DNA of 64,000 nucleotides from Aerococcus viridans (GTDB lineage Bacteria > Bacillota > Bacilli > Lactobacillales > Aerococcaceae): contig NZ_CP014164.1 of the NCBI RefSeq assembly GCF_001543285.1, positions 1,116,001 through 1,180,000 on the forward strand, given 5' to 3'. Below, piece after piece: positions 18,177 through 28,210 of this stretch. Under the pieces are notes generated by a model. It had not been told where the DNA came from, did no database searches, and saw nothing but the letters and a program-made list of their open reading frames with translations. Within the stretch, counting starts at the first letter, position 1, and each line of letters begins with the position of its first letter. A program made the position numbers and the translations under genes.

Positions 18177-18220
18177 AATAGTGTTGGTGAGATTTCATGT
18201 TGAATCTCATTGACACTATT
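18177..18220. repeat. Long palindrome at the left end of the ISL3 element
   Basis: AATAGTGT (18177-18184), part of the terminal repeat, recurs inverted as ACACTATT at 18213-18220. Inside, TGAGATT (18188-18194) pairs with AATCTCA (18203-18209). The right end lacks this structure. It may give the left end a second transposase site or form a hairpin in the leader RNA that blocks translation from outside transcripts (inference). Confidence 0.6.
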
Positions 18221-18293
18221 TTTGTGTACGCAAAAAGGACATGATATCCTTAATGCATGTAAACTACGACGAATACAGAAAGAAGGAAAGATC

Positions 18294-19643
18294 ATGTCCC
18301 ATACATCTATTATAAAACAACTCTGCGGTATTTTCGACAATAATATCGATATTACAATACCAAAATCTATGCATCTGTTGCCACTTGAAAAGTATCATGA
18401 AATAAATCATTTCGTTTTACATGGGGTTCTTACGTACAAGCCTAAGGCTTGTATGCACTGTGGTGTAAAGAATACTGGTAATCAAGATATCATCAAACAT
18501 GGCTTTAAACCAGCTATCATTAGATTACCGAACACAGCTACTAATCCTGTTTTACTTAAATTACAGAAGCAACGCTTTTATTGTAAACACTGTGCACAAA
18601 CTTTTATCGCTGAAACACCATTAGTTGAAAAATTTTGCTGTATTTCTAAAACCATTAAAAGTCAAATTAGCTCCGAATTGATTGAAACGCAATCTATGCG
18701 GTTAATCGCTAAACGTTATCATGTCTCTTCTCCAACAGTGGCCAGAACTTTAATGAAAGCAAGTATGGGACTATCACCTAAGGGAAATTATCTCCCGAAT
18801 CACCTCGGTGTAGATGAGTTTAAATCGACTAATCGTGTAGCCAATGCAATGAGTGCTGTCCTTGTGGACACGCATAATAGAAGGCTAATTGATATTGTCG
18901 TTGATAGAAAACAAGCGTCGCTCATCGATTACTTTTCTTCTTTTACCTGGACTGCCCGAAACAGCGTGAAGACAGTTTCGATTGATTTATATACACCTTA
19001 TCTAGAGGTCATTCGCACATGTTTCCCTAATGCGAAGATTGTCATTGATCGATTCCATATAGTAAAGCTGTTGAATGAAACAATCAATTCTATTCGTATT
19101 AAAGTGATGAATGCTATCAAAACAAGCCGTCCATCGGACTACAAAAAACTCAAAAAACTCAAAAAACAATGGAAATTGTTGTTAAAGAATGCTGAAGATT
19201 TAAATTTCACGGATACACATTATGTTCGTCAATTTGGTGAAGCAATATCAGAACAACGTATTGTTGATTATCTTTTGAGTATCTCACACGAACTTTTAGT
19301 TACTTATACCCTGATGAATGAATTAAAATATGCCATTTCAACTCATGATATCAATATTTTTAATGAAATCTTACATGGGACTAAGAACCACACTTTGCCA
19401 AGTCGTACGAGAAGAACCATCAAAACATTAGTCAAATTCTTGCCTTATATACACAACGCCTTAAAATATACTGTATCAAATGGTCCTACCGAAGGTATTA
19501 ACAATAAAATTAAATTAATTAAACGAACAGGTTTTGGATATTCGAACTTCCATCATTTACGTGCAAGAATTTTAGTCCAATTCAAATTAAATTACAAACC
19601 ATCCAATCCTAAACCATATACATTTGAGGGGATAGCAAGTTAA
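18294..19643 (+). CDS. ISL3-family transposase
   Basis: The 449-residue protein has an N-terminal zinc-finger-like pair of CxxC motifs (CMHCG, then YCKHCAQTF), a helix-turn-helix (MRLIAKRYHVSSPTVARTL) and a DDE catalytic domain: NHLGVDEFKS, VSIDLYTPYLEV...VIDRFHIVKLLN, and the distal glutamate in VSNGPTEGINNKIKLIKRTG. This is the DUF/ISL3 (IS204/IS1165) pattern. ATG at 18294 follows an AGAAGGAAAG site. The gene is intact. About 280 bp of element DNA without a gene follows its stop before the nested IS. Confidence 0.93.
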   Translation: MSHTSIIKQLCGIFDNNIDITIPKSMHLLPLEKYHEINHFVLHGVLTYKPKACMHCGVKNTGNQDIIKHGFKPAIIRLPNTATNPVLLKLQKQRFYCKHCAQTFIAETPLVEKFCCISKTIKSQISSELIETQSMRLIAKRYHVSSPTVARTLMKASMGLSPKGNYLPNHLGVDEFKSTNRVANAMSAVLVDTHNRRLIDIVVDRKQASLIDYFSSFTWTARNSVKTVSIDLYTPYLEVIRTCFPNAKIVIDRFHIVKLLNETINSIRIKVMNAIKTSRPSDYKKLKKLKKQWKLLLKNAEDLNFTDTHYVRQFGEAISEQRIVDYLLSISHELLVTYTLMNELKYAISTHDINIFNEILHGTKNHTLPSRTRRTIKTLVKFLPYIHNALKYTVSNGPTEGINNKIKLIKRTGFGYSNFHHLRARILVQFKLNYKPSNPKPYTFEGIAS

Positions 19644-19659
19644 CCCAGGGATAGTGGTA

Positions 19660-19905
19660 TATTTTTGAATAAAGAGAATAAAGAGGACTGAAAGTATACG
19701 TCCTTAGCCGTGAACAAGCATGAAATCGAGACTAAGGCTCGATTTCAAAGTAGAGAGACCTTGGCTCTCATTGGTGCCACGGCTTTTAAGGAACGTACAC
19801 TGAAGGATAAAACACCATTTGTTAGAAATGTTATCTCATTGGTCACTTCCCTTGCCTAAAGGCAAGTAAAAAGCCAAACACATCACAGCGTGCATGGCTT
19901 TAACT
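19660..19905 (+). ncRNA. Candidate structured RNA in the 3' region of ISL3
   Basis: This non-coding stretch directly after the transposase gene folds well by eye. A long outer stem joins 19694-19712 (GTATACGTCCTTAGCCGTG) with 19778-19800, with small bulges. It encloses a 9-bp hairpin (GAAATCGAG 19722-19730 with CTCGATTTC 19738-19746) and a 5-bp hairpin (GAGAG 19753-19757 with CTCTC 19765-19769). Two further hairpins follow: CTTGCC/GGCAAG (19851-19866) and AAAGCCA/TGGCTTT (19870-19901). The loop CTAAGG of the first hairpin is complementary to CCTTAG in the outer stem, so an alternative fold is possible. Role unknown. Confidence 0.5.
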
Positions 19906-19936
19906 TTATTGATTTCTTAATTATTCCTGAATAATT

Positions 19937-19964
19937 CATAGCTCTAAATTTAAGCTATTTTTTT
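19937..19964 (+). terminator. Hairpin with T run at the left end of the IS1380 element
   Basis: ATAGCT pairs with AGCTAT around a short AT-rich loop and is followed by a run of seven T on the plus strand. It would stop transcription entering the element from the ISL3 side, against the minus-strand transposase gene. Confidence 0.5.
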
Positions 19965-20126
19965 GAACAAAGTGCCTATATTTAAATTAGGCTGATACAT
20001 TCTTCCAAAATAATGTGTTTTCGAACAGGATATCTACGGAAGAAGGCTATAATAAAAATTATTTGTCTATTTAAGGGCAGACTGACCCCTTGGAAAAATA
20101 GATTAAAAATTTTTACGATAACTAGC

Positions 20127-21446
20127 CTAAATCCATTGCCTAAATCGCCGTAGGCGTTCAAAAACCTTATAAAATTCAGTTTGATACACATGATAACTCG
20201 ACAGTTTGAGATAGACTTGTCTACCTGTTTTAATGAGTTTTCCGGCAACTTTAAGCAATGTTAGTCGGATGGAATGAATAGTCATCCCTTGGTTCTTTTT
20301 ATCAAAGCCGATAGTCTTTAGACAGTTGATGAGGTTGTATGCAAGCAGACTAATCATCATTCTGACATGATTTTCTAAGAAGCGTGGACTATCTGTTTTA
20401 TCGAAATAAAAGCCACCTTTCGCTTCTTTGATGAAATTCTCCATTGTCCCTCGCTTGCCGTAAAGAGAGAATATGACTTCAGGTGAGACATTATCGGATA
20501 GATTAGTCACAATGAATGCGTGTTGAAAGAGGAGTTCTCCTGCTTCACGGATTGATCGAATACAGACACGACGGGGGTTCGACCATGATTGTGCTTGATA
20601 AGGCATTGAAAAATACTGAACTTCCCGATCTTCCCATTTTTGGTTATCCCCGTAAAGAACGGATTGCTCAGCTAATTGACTTAACCTCCGATTGTTCTTT
20701 AATCGGATCACATACTGACTTTCATTTTCTTCACAAGACTCATACACCTCTGGTGTTGCGAAGCCGCTGTCTCCACGAACCAATATGTCACTATTCGGTA
20801 TGGATTCATTGTAGTGGTGTAACAATGGGTCGATAAAGGCTTTCACCCCTTTAGATGTGTACTGATTACCTGAACGCAGTTCAGCTTTTAAGAAATCTCC
20901 AGTCAGTCCGTCAAAGGCAACTAATGGGTGGTAGCCGTAGGTTTGATAATGTGCATTATAATCTGTTTGTTCTTGATGGCCAAAGGTATCTGAATGAGTG
21001 GAATCGAGATCAATGATTAACTCGGTGTCATTGCGAATCAAACGCGCTTTATCAATGAGCGACTGATTTAATGATTGTAATTGACCCACATTTTCTGTGG
21101 TGAAACGATCCAGAAACCGTGAAATTGACGATTGTGAGGCTAATTGTTTTCTGCCTAACACCATTTGAAAGACTGGATCATGTCGTAACAGATTAGCTGA
21201 CGAGTCTGCCGAATAACCAGCAATCAGTTGCATAATGAGCTGTTCTAATATCGCTAAATTATCATGCGTGTAGTAAGCACGGTTGTCTTTAATGTCCAGA
21301 AGTGATTTTGCCAAATCAGAAAACTTGAAGGTATCCATTACTTCTTTAACTAAGACTAAACCCGAATCACTCGATAAACGACCACCTGTATGCGAAATGA
21401 TTATGTTTGAATTGAATTTTACCTGGTTTTTGTGTAAGCTAATCAT
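20127..21446 (-). CDS. IS1380-family transposase
   Basis: The 439-residue DDE transposase has the first aspartate in LIIDLDSTHSDTFG, the second in VRGDSGFATPEVY and the glutamate in YGKRGTMENFIKEAKGGF, the YREK-like block of the IS4/IS1380 group. The N-terminal part begins with the family-typical TGGRLSSDSGLVLVKEV. The gene is complete, with AGGAG before ATG 21446. It lies on the opposite strand to the ISL3 transposase. Confidence 0.93.
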   Translation of the reverse strand: MISLHKNQVKFNSNIIISHTGGRLSSDSGLVLVKEVMDTFKFSDLAKSLLDIKDNRAYYTHDNLAILEQLIMQLIAGYSADSSANLLRHDPVFQMVLGRKQLASQSSISRFLDRFTTENVGQLQSLNQSLIDKARLIRNDTELIIDLDSTHSDTFGHQEQTDYNAHYQTYGYHPLVAFDGLTGDFLKAELRSGNQYTSKGVKAFIDPLLHHYNESIPNSDILVRGDSGFATPEVYESCEENESQYVIRLKNNRRLSQLAEQSVLYGDNQKWEDREVQYFSMPYQAQSWSNPRRVCIRSIREAGELLFQHAFIVTNLSDNVSPEVIFSLYGKRGTMENFIKEAKGGFYFDKTDSPRFLENHVRMMISLLAYNLINCLKTIGFDKKNQGMTIHSIRLTLLKVAGKLIKTGRQVYLKLSSYHVYQTEFYKVFERLRRFRQWI

Positions 21447-21679
21447 GAAGAGAACTCCTTTCTTATGGTTGGTTTAGACACCTTTACCATATCAGAATGG
21501 GGTTCTTTTTTCATCACTTAATAGGTGAAAATGAAAAAGTAAATTTAAGCTGCCGTTAGGCAGTTGGCACATGTTTTCAACGAAAAGTATGAATTGTTCA
21601 GGTTATTATTAAAAACTAAAAAACGTATTCGTGTGCTTTGAAATTATTTACCAACACTATTTGTAAAAGAACCTAAAAA

Positions 21680-21691
21680 TTTGGCAGGCGT
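21680..21691 (-). terminator. Proximal half of the parC terminator, split by ISL3 insertion
   Basis: TTTGGCAGGCGT lies 21 bp after the parC stop and is the partner of 18141-18152. Because ISL3 separates them, parC transcripts now enter the element on its minus strand unless another stop exists there. Confidence 0.7.
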
Positions 21692-21711
21692 TCGGATTCT
21701 TAATTGAAAAT

Positions 21712-24174
21712 TTATTTTTCCGGATCAAAAGACGTGAAGTCGATTAACGGTGTTACTAAGCTAATTTGACCATGGTCTTTCTCATCTACAAGCATAGATC
21801 CGTTTGAATAACGGTTGGCAATTGCCACGTCACCAGCTCTAAACATTTCTCGATGAGATTGACTTGTAACAACTTCAAATATTTGATTAGTATCAATGAC
21901 TTCAAAGGCAGCAACAAAACGATGCGGGTTTGATTTCAATTCTTTTAAGGCCACTAAACCACGCTTAGCACGACCAAGAACGTTAATTTCAGCCCATTTC
22001 AATCGTTTCATATGCCCTCTCTGGGTCACCATCATCAATTGCAAGTTATCATCTGGAACGGCTGCGTATGACAATCCAACCACATAATCATCTTGTTTCA
22101 GGTTAATGGATTTAACACCTTTAGCACGCACACCAATAATTGAAATTTCATCAATGCTGTATCTTAAGGTAAAACCAAAATGCGTCACTAAAATGACTTG
22201 GGCTTGGCTTTGGTCAGTTGCGCCGTCAATACGGTAGACACCAATTACTTGGTCAGTGTCAGAAGATAAATTCATCGCTAAAGATGATTTGTTTTTATAA
22301 CCGCGGAATTCTTTGAATTCTGACAAGGCCGTTTGTTTAATCATACCAGCCGCTGATGCGAGCAAGAGGTTATCTTTGCTGTTTTCATCGTATTTAAAGA
22401 CACCGATAATTGATTCGTCACTCGCAAAAGCAATTCTTTGCGAAACATGCTCCCCTAAGTCTTTCCAACGGATGTCTTGTAATTCATAAACTGGTTGGAA
22501 GATGTAGTTCCCTTTATTGGTTATGAATACTAATTGGTCCAAAGTAGACATTTTTTCAAGGAATTGGACATGGTCTCCGTCTCGTAAACCAACTTCTTCA
22601 ATACCAGAAGCTTTAAACGACCGCAGACTAGATCGTTTGATATAACCACCACGGGTTACAACAACGACAACATCCTCCTCAGGAATTAATAATTGTTTCT
22701 TAACGATGACTTCTTGGATTTCATCTTGAATCTCGGTACGACGTTCAGAAGCGTAAGCTTTCTTAATCGCTTTGAGTTCAGACTTCATTCGGCCATATAG
22801 GACTTTGTCGTCAGATAAGATTGCTTGGTAAGCAGCAATATCCTCATTTAATTGCAGTCGTTCATTCTCCAAGGCAGTAACGTCTGTATTGGTTAAACGG
22901 TACAATTGTAGGCTTACGATGGCTTCTGCTTGGGCTTCTGAAAAATCAAAAGCTTCAATCAAGTTGTATCTAGAGTCTGATTTGTTCTTAGAGTTTCTAA
23001 TCGTCGCAATCACTTGGTCTAAAATAGACATGGCTTTGACCAATCCGTCTACGATATGTAAACGACGTTGGGCCTTGTTTAAATCAAAGGTTGTCCGGCG
23101 ACGAATAATTTCATACCGGTGGCCGATATAAGCATTTAAAGCTTCTCTAATCCCGACTAATTCAGGACGTTGGTCATTAATGGCCACCATGTTGAAGTTA
23201 TAGTTAATTTGCAGATCAGAATTTTTGTAGAAGTAGTTTAGGATGGCATCAGAACTCGCATCCTTTTTCAATTCAATCACGATTTGTAGGCCGTTACGAT
23301 CTGTTTCATCGCGGACTTCTTGAATACCGTCAATTGACCGGTTCAACCGTAACTCATCCATCCGGCGCACTAGGTTAGCCTTATTCACTTCATATGGAAT
23401 TTCCGTGATCACGATTTTCTCTTTACCACCGCGGTCTGTTTCAATATGGTGTTTAGACCGAACAACGACTTTCCCGCGTCCAGAAGTATAAGCTTTCTTC
23501 AACTCTTCTTTCCCTTGGATAATAGCCCCTGTTGGGAAATCTGGTCCAGGAACAAAGTCCATCAACTTGTTGATTGTGGCATTTGGATGGTCGATTAAAT
23601 AAGTTGTTGCATCAATAATTTCACCTAGATTATGCGGCGGAATTTCAGTGGCGTAACCCGCTGAAATACCAGTTGCCCCGTTAACCAAAAGGTTTGGGAA
23701 ACCTGCCGGTAAAACAGTTGGTTCTTCAGCCGTGTCATCAAAGTTTAGGATCATTTCGACCGTGTCTTTATCAAGATCACGCAATAATTCATCAGCAATC
23801 TTCGATAAACGGGCTTCTGTATACCGCATGGCAGCTGCAGAGTCACCGTCCATAGACCCGTTATTCCCGTGCATTTCTACTAAAACTTCACGGTTCTTCC
23901 AGTCTTGAGACATACGGACCATGGCTTCATAAACTGATGAATCACCGTGTGGGTGGTAGTTACCAATTACATTACCGACTGTTTTGGCCGATTTACGGAA
24001 GTTTGAAGAAGAAGTATTCCCCTCTTGAAACATCGCGAATAAAATCCGGCGTTGAACTGGTTTTAATCCATCCCGAATATCAGGTAGCGCCCGGTCTTGG
24101 ATGATGTATTTAGAATACCTTCCAAAACGGTCACCCATTACCTCTTCTAATGTTAATTTTTGAATTTCAACCAT
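21712..24174 (-). CDS. parC: DNA topoisomerase IV subunit A
   Basis: The 820-residue subunit cuts and religates DNA to decatenate daughter chromosomes. The active-site Tyr is residue 118 in [12 protein letters not shown]. The quinolone-resistance region reads [17 protein letters not shown], with Ser79 and Glu83, the unmutated type. The C-terminal half has the repeated beta-pinwheel blades. Its ATG shares one base with the parE stop (TAATG), so the two subunits are coupled. Pairing with parE and the divergent plsY distinguish it from gyrA. Confidence 0.95.
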   Translation of the reverse strand: MVEIQKLTLEEVMGDRFGRYSKYIIQDRALPDIRDGLKPVQRRILFAMFQEGNTSSSNFRKSAKTVGNVIGNYHPHGDSSVYEAMVRMSQDWKNREVLVEMHGNNGSMDGDSAAAMRYTEARLSKIADELLRDLDKDTVEMILNFDDTAEEPTVLPAGFPNLLVNGATGISAGYATEIPPHNLGEIIDATTYLIDHPNATINKLMDFVPGPDFPTGAIIQGKEELKKAYTSGRGKVVVRSKHHIETDRGGKEKIVITEIPYEVNKANLVRRMDELRLNRSIDGIQEVRDETDRNGLQIVIELKKDASSDAILNYFYKNSDLQINYNFNMVAINDQRPELVGIREALNAYIGHRYEIIRRRTTFDLNKAQRRLHIVDGLVKAMSILDQVIATIRNSKNKSDSRYNLIEAFDFSEAQAEAIVSLQLYRLTNTDVTALENERLQLNEDIAAYQAILSDDKVLYGRMKSELKAIKKAYASERRTEIQDEIQEVIVKKQLLIPEEDVVVVVTRGGYIKRSSLRSFKASGIEEVGLRDGDHVQFLEKMSTLDQLVFITNKGNYIFQPVYELQDIRWKDLGEHVSQRIAFASDESIIGVFKYDENSKDNLLLASAAGMIKQTALSEFKEFRGYKNKSSLAMNLSSDTDQVIGVYRIDGATDQSQAQVILVTHFGFTLRYSIDEISIIGVRAKGVKSINLKQDDYVVGLSYAAVPDDNLQLMMVTQRGHMKRLKWAEINVLGRAKRGLVALKELKSNPHRFVAAFEVIDTNQIFEVVTSQSHREMFRAGDVAIANRYSNGSMLVDEKDHGQISLVTPLIDFTSFDPEK

Positions 24175-26297
24175 TAATAATCACCATCTTCATCAAATAA
24201 ATTAATTTGCCCACCAGCTAAGTCATCCACATCTTCATTAGCAGTGACACTGGTTTGATTTTGGTTTTCTAAAATCTCGACAACTTCCTCCTTGTCGCCA
24301 GCATCATTATCTGAGGCATTTTCAAGTAGGGTATCTTCTTCATCCATGGTGAAGGCCACATTGTCTTCAATCCATTTCCGTCTAGGTTCAACCTTATTCC
24401 CCATTAAAACAGATACCCGTTTTTCAGCTAGGGATAAATCGTCAATTGTTACCCGGACTAGGGTACGTGTTTCAGGATCCATAGTCGTTTCCCATAATTG
24501 GTCCGCATTCATCTCACCCAAACCTTTGTAACGTTGTAAGATATAGCCTTTGCCGACTTTATCAGTCACAGCTTTTAACTCGTCATCCGTCCAAGCGTAT
24601 TCAGTGATCTCGTTTTTCCCTTTACCCTTAGACACCTTATACAAGGGTGGCATAGCAAGATAGACTTTGCCCGCCTCTACTAAAGGTTTCATATAGCGGA
24701 AGAAAAAGGTCAACAGTAGCACCTGGATATGGGCCCCATCGGTATCGGCATCGGTCATGATGATGACTTTATCGTAGTTGGCATCCTCAACCTCAAATTC
24801 AGCCCCTACACCTGCACCAATGGTATAGATAATGGTGTTCAACTCTTCATTTTTTAAAATATCTTGTATGCTGGCTTTTTCAGTGTTTAATACCTTACCA
24901 CGTAATGGCAAGATCGCCTGGAATTTACGGTCCCGCCCTTGTTTAGCCGAACCGCCGGCAGAATCCCCCTCCACTAGGAACAGTTCATTCTTCTTGGCAT
25001 TACGGCCCTGTGCCGGCGTTAATTTACCAGATAATAGGACTTCCTTACGTTTCCCCTTAGCGCCACGTGACGCTTCACGGGCTTTACGGGCAGCATCTCT
25101 CGCTTCACGTGCTTTTAAAGCTTTGCGGACCAGCATTTGTGCTGTTTCCCCGTTTTCAATTAGGTAAACCGCTAAGTTTTCAGATACGATTTTATCAGAA
25201 GCTGAACGCGCTTGTGGTGTCCCTAATTTAGACTTGGTTTGCCCTTCAAACTGCAAGATTTCTTCAGGAACCCGTAGCGATAAGACAGCTGTATACCCTT
25301 CTCGTACGTCAGATCCTTCAAGGTTCTTTTCTTTAGTCTTCAACAAGTCCACCTTACGGGCGTATTCATTGAAAGACTTAGTTAAACCTGTTCGCATCCC
25401 CGATTCATGGGTCCCGCCATCTGCAGTTCTTACGTTATTGACGAATGATAAGACTGTTTCCGAATAACCATCGTTATATTGGAAGGCCAATTCGATTTCA
25501 ATCCCGTTTTCAACCCCTTGGAAAAAGACGACATCATGTAAAACGTCCTTGTCTTCATTTAAGTAATCGACAAAGGCCTTAATCCCTTCTGCATAATGGA
25601 AGGTTTCCTCAGTTTCGTTGATTTCATCAATAAAGTCGATACGTAAGTCTTTTAATAAAAAGGCTGATTCCCGTAAGTGTTCCCGAATAGTTGACGGGTC
25701 AAATTTAATATTGCCAAAAATTTCAGCATCCGGATAAAATTGGATTTTAGTGCCGGTGTTTTTGCTTTTAAAGGCTTTTGTTTTGGGTTTGCCTGGTTTA
25801 CCACCATTGGTAAATTCCTGGTAGTATTCCTTGCCGTCCCGGTGAACTGTGGCAATAAATTTGCTGGACAAGGCATTTACTACAGATGAACCTACACCGT
25901 GTAGACCCCCTGAAGTTTTATAGCCTGAACCACCGAATTTACCACCCGCATGAAGGACCGTTAAGATGACCTCAACAGTCGGCTTACCGCTAGTATGTTT
26001 ACCAATCGGCATCCCACGTCCATTATCGGTAACAATTGCTGAACCGTCTTTAGCAAGGGTTACTGTAATATGGTCAGCATATCCACTAAAGGCCTCGTCA
26101 ATTGAGTTATCGACAATCTCATACACTAAATGGTGTAAACCACGTGCATCTGTTGACCCGATATACATACCAGGACGTTTTCTAACTGCTTCCAGGCCTT
26201 CTAATACCTGGATCGAACTTTCATCATAAGTTGATTTATTATTTTGGTTTGTTGGTTTGGCCAAATCGTTTACCCCACTTTCAATCTTTTTCATCAT
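24174..26297 (-). CDS. parE: DNA topoisomerase IV subunit B
   Basis: The 707-residue GHKL ATPase subunit shows [17 protein letters not shown], the glycine-rich lid [23 protein letters not shown] and the Toprim motifs [17 protein letters not shown] and [13 protein letters not shown]-terminal acidic tail of about 60 residues ([18 protein letters not shown] onwards) extends beyond the compact family length. It is the first gene of the parE-parC operon, divergent from plsY. The ribosome-binding site before ATGATG at 26297 is weak. Confidence 0.95.
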   Translation of the reverse strand: MMKKIESGVNDLAKPTNQNNKSTYDESSIQVLEGLEAVRKRPGMYIGSTDARGLHHLVYEIVDNSIDEAFSGYADHITVTLAKDGSAIVTDNGRGMPIGKHTSGKPTVEVILTVLHAGGKFGGSGYKTSGGLHGVGSSVVNALSSKFIATVHRDGKEYYQEFTNGGKPGKPKTKAFKSKNTGTKIQFYPDAEIFGNIKFDPSTIREHLRESAFLLKDLRIDFIDEINETEETFHYAEGIKAFVDYLNEDKDVLHDVVFFQGVENGIEIELAFQYNDGYSETVLSFVNNVRTADGGTHESGMRTGLTKSFNEYARKVDLLKTKEKNLEGSDVREGYTAVLSLRVPEEILQFEGQTKSKLGTPQARSASDKIVSENLAVYLIENGETAQMLVRKALKAREARDAARKAREASRGAKGKRKEVLLSGKLTPAQGRNAKKNELFLVEGDSAGGSAKQGRDRKFQAILPLRGKVLNTEKASIQDILKNEELNTIIYTIGAGVGAEFEVEDANYDKVIIMTDADTDGAHIQVLLLTFFFRYMKPLVEAGKVYLAMPPLYKVSKGKGKNEITEYAWTDDELKAVTDKVGKGYILQRYKGLGEMNADQLWETTMDPETRTLVRVTIDDLSLAEKRVSVLMGNKVEPRRKWIEDNVAFTMDEEDTLLENASDNDAGDKEEVVEILENQNQTSVTANEDVDDLAGGQINLFDEDGDY

Positions 26298-26535
26298 ATA
26301 TTAAAACCGCTGATTTGCCAAATAGAATCAATATCAATAGGCCCATTTATTTGCGGGTAACTCATCCATTATAGCCTAAAATATTCGAAAGAAAGAAAAT
26401 ATTCTTGGGAAAATTTTGATTTTCATAACTAGCTAATTAGGTTTGCAATATTTAAATTTGTCTCATATAACTGTATTCTTTCCAATTAATGATATAATGT
26501 AAGGAGTCCATAGATTTATTGAAAGGAATTAAATC

Positions 26536-27138
26536 ATGTTAACGATTCTATTACTAGTCATCGCTTACCTATTGGGATCTATTCCCTTTGGTTTAGTTAT
26601 CGGCAAACTCATCTATAAAAAAGATATTCGCCAATTCGGCTCAGGAAATATCGGTACGACAAATGCCTTCCGAGCTTTTGGGACCACTGGAGGCGTCCTT
26701 GTTTTCATCTGTGATATGGTAAAAGGGGCAATACCCGTCTTACTAGCCATCCGGTTGAATCTTGGCTTACACCCTTTACTATTTGGTGGTATGGCCATCG
26801 TTGGTCACTCATTCCCACTATTCCTGAAATTTAATGGTGGTAAAGCAGTAGCAACCTCATTTGGTGTAGTTTTAGCCTATCATCCGGTATTTGCCTTGAT
26901 TTCAATCGCATCATTCTTTGTATCCTTATTCATCACGAGTATGGTAAGCTTCTCCTCTATCTTTGCGGTGATTTTTGCAACGATTTTAAGCTTATTCTAC
27001 CAAGACTTGGGTTTAACAATTGCGGCTGTTTTAGTCTTAATCCTGGTTGTTGTCCGTCATAAAGATAACATTAAACGGATTCGTCAAGGGACAGAGTCAA
27101 AAGTGCCCTTTGGTTTAAACAAAGCCAAGAAAAAATAA
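26536..27138 (+). CDS. plsY: Glycerol-3-phosphate acyltransferase
   Basis: The 200-residue integral membrane enzyme transfers an acyl group from acyl-phosphate to glycerol 3-phosphate, the first step of phospholipid synthesis. Conserved loops are visible: GSIPFGLVIGK, FGSGNIGTTNAFRAFG, GHSFPLFLKFNGGKAVATSFG and the C-terminal RHKDNIKRIRQGTESK. Length and order match PlsY. It starts behind GAAAGGAA and is divergent from parE, the usual Firmicute arrangement. Confidence 0.95.
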   Translation: MLTILLLVIAYLLGSIPFGLVIGKLIYKKDIRQFGSGNIGTTNAFRAFGTTGGVLVFICDMVKGAIPVLLAIRLNLGLHPLLFGGMAIVGHSFPLFLKFNGGKAVATSFGVVLAYHPVFALISIASFFVSLFITSMVSFSSIFAVIFATILSLFYQDLGLTIAAVLVLILVVVRHKDNIKRIRQGTESKVPFGLNKAKKK

Positions 27139-27160
27139 ATGAATCAAAATCAATAAAATA

Positions 27161-27214
27161 AAGAGCGATCCCAGATTAGCACTTCAACAAGCTAATCTTT
27201 GGGGTGCTCTTTTT
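27161..27214. terminator. Bidirectional terminator between plsY and xerC
   Basis: AGAGCGATCCCAGATTAGC pairs with GCTAATCTTTGGGGTGCTCT across a 10-nt loop, with small bulges and a T run on the plus side. The right arm overlaps the last codons and stop of xerC. Confidence 0.85.
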
Positions 27215-28127
27215 TCTGCTTGGCATGAGGATGAAACTGTAGGTAATTATCCCGCAATTTTTCCTTAGATAAATGGGTGTAGATTTGTGTCGTGGATAAG
27301 GAAGCATGGCCTAGTAGCTCTTGAACAGTTCTTATATCCGCCCCATTGTTGAGTAAATGAGTGGCAAATGAATGCCTTAATTTATGGGGATGGATGGACA
27401 AAGTGGTGGCTGAATTTTTGACAATTTGGTCTAAAATGTAAGCAATCCCCTGGCTAGTCAACTGTTCGCCCTTGTAATTGACGAACAAAAACACATGTTC
27501 GTTATCCTCGTAATGGCCCTTAGCCATGAGCTGGCTTCTACCATTTTCCAGGTAATCTACTAAGGCGTCGTGGCAAAATGATCCAATTGGTACATATCGG
27601 TCTTTGTTGCCTTTCCCACGCAAGAGGACCATATCGGCTGTTAAGTCTACTTGATTGATGGCTAAGTCTCTTACTTCAGAAACCCGGGCTCCTGTCCCAT
27701 ACAAGAATTCTAACAAGGCACGGTTTCTAAGGGCAATTGGATCGCTTCCTTGGACAGAATCAAATAATGACTGAATTTCTGATTCGTAGAAAAAATCAGG
27801 CAATTTAAGGCCAGTTTTAGCAGTTTTTACATAATTAAATGGGTTTTCACTGACCAATTCACGATCAAGCAGCAAATTGTAGGCAGAACGCAAACTGGAT
27901 AGGTGGCGGGAAATAGATTTCCTTGACAGACCACCCCGCTGCAAATTACCTAGGTAGATCCGGATATCCCTGTAAGCCACTTGGTCTAATTGGGCTATAC
28001 CCGCATCCTTCATAAATGCCTGAAAGTTGTCTAAATCAGCCATGTAAGCCTTGATGGTTTCTGGTGAATATTGTTTTTCATGGGTTAAATAGTCGCTGAA
28101 TAAATTTTTAATGTCATCTTTTGGCAT
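27192..28127 (-). CDS. xerC: Tyrosine recombinase XerC
   Basis: The 311-residue recombinase resolves chromosome dimers. The N-terminal domain has YLTHEKQYSPETIKAYMADL. Catalytic residues are Arg in YGTGARVSEVRDL, Lys in RGKGNKDRYVP, His/Arg in HPHKLRHSFATHLL, His in LLGHASLSTTQ and the nucleophile in IYTHLSKEKL. It lies directly downstream of topA, the common Lactobacillales position of xerC. It differs clearly from the recombinase at 5.3 kb. Confidence 0.93.
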   Translation of the reverse strand: MPKDDIKNLFSDYLTHEKQYSPETIKAYMADLDNFQAFMKDAGIAQLDQVAYRDIRIYLGNLQRGGLSRKSISRHLSSLRSAYNLLLDRELVSENPFNYVKTAKTGLKLPDFFYESEIQSLFDSVQGSDPIALRNRALLEFLYGTGARVSEVRDLAINQVDLTADMVLLRGKGNKDRYVPIGSFCHDALVDYLENGRSQLMAKGHYEDNEHVFLFVNYKGEQLTSQGIAYILDQIVKNSATTLSIHPHKLRHSFATHLLNNGADIRTVQELLGHASLSTTQIYTHLSKEKLRDNYLQFHPHAKQKKEHPKD

Positions 28128-28133
28128 AAAAAA

Positions 28134-28186
28134 ACACCCTCTCTATTAGTGGCTAAAATATACCACAACAAAAAGGATGTTTTCAA
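28134..28186 (-). terminator. Stem-loop between topA and xerC
   Basis: On the minus strand AAAACATCC pairs with GGGTGTTTT, enclosing a second stem (TGGTATATTTTAGCCA), and a T run follows. It lies between the topA stop and the xerC start and may reduce read-through. Confidence 0.55.
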
Positions 28187-28210
28187 ATTTTGACATTATT
28201 TTTAGAAGGC

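Larger units (their letters stand above)
19921..21607. mobile_element. IS1380-family insertion sequence nested in ISL3
   Basis: The element spans 19926-21602 (1,677 bp). Its ends carry inverted repeats CCTGAATAATTCATA (left) and CCTGAACAATTCATA (right, read inward on the minus strand), differing at one base. Identical 5-bp direct repeats TTATT flank it (19921-19925 and 21603-21607). Size, repeat start (CCT) and duplication length fit IS1380. It carries one complete transposase gene on the minus strand. It lies after the ISL3 transposase gene, so both elements keep intact transposases. Confidence 0.93.
18157..21681. mobile_element. ISL3-family insertion sequence with nested IS1380-family element
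   Basis: The element runs from 18165 to 21673. Its ends share GGTTCT, three variable bases, then nearly the same run up to AAATAGTGTTGGT, as inverted repeats. It is flanked by identical 8-bp direct repeats TAAAAATT (18157-18164 and 21674-21681), the duplication size known for ISL3. The ISL3 transposase is on the plus strand. An IS1380-family element interrupts its right part at 19921-21607. Without it, ISL3 would be about 1.83 kb, longer than many ISL3 members. The extra length is the non-coding stretch after the transposase gene. Confidence 0.93.

Noticed and set aside
19731-19764. Idea that loops of the ISL3 RNA guide target choice
   Set aside because: The loop sequences ACTAAGG and ACCTTGG do not match the TAAAAATT target or the element ends, so there is no direct support for a guide role.
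19973-19991. AT-rich near palindrome GCCTATATTTAAATTAGGC inside IS1380
   Set aside because: Considered as the IS end, but the CCTGAAYAATTCATA repeats with TTATT duplications fit far better.
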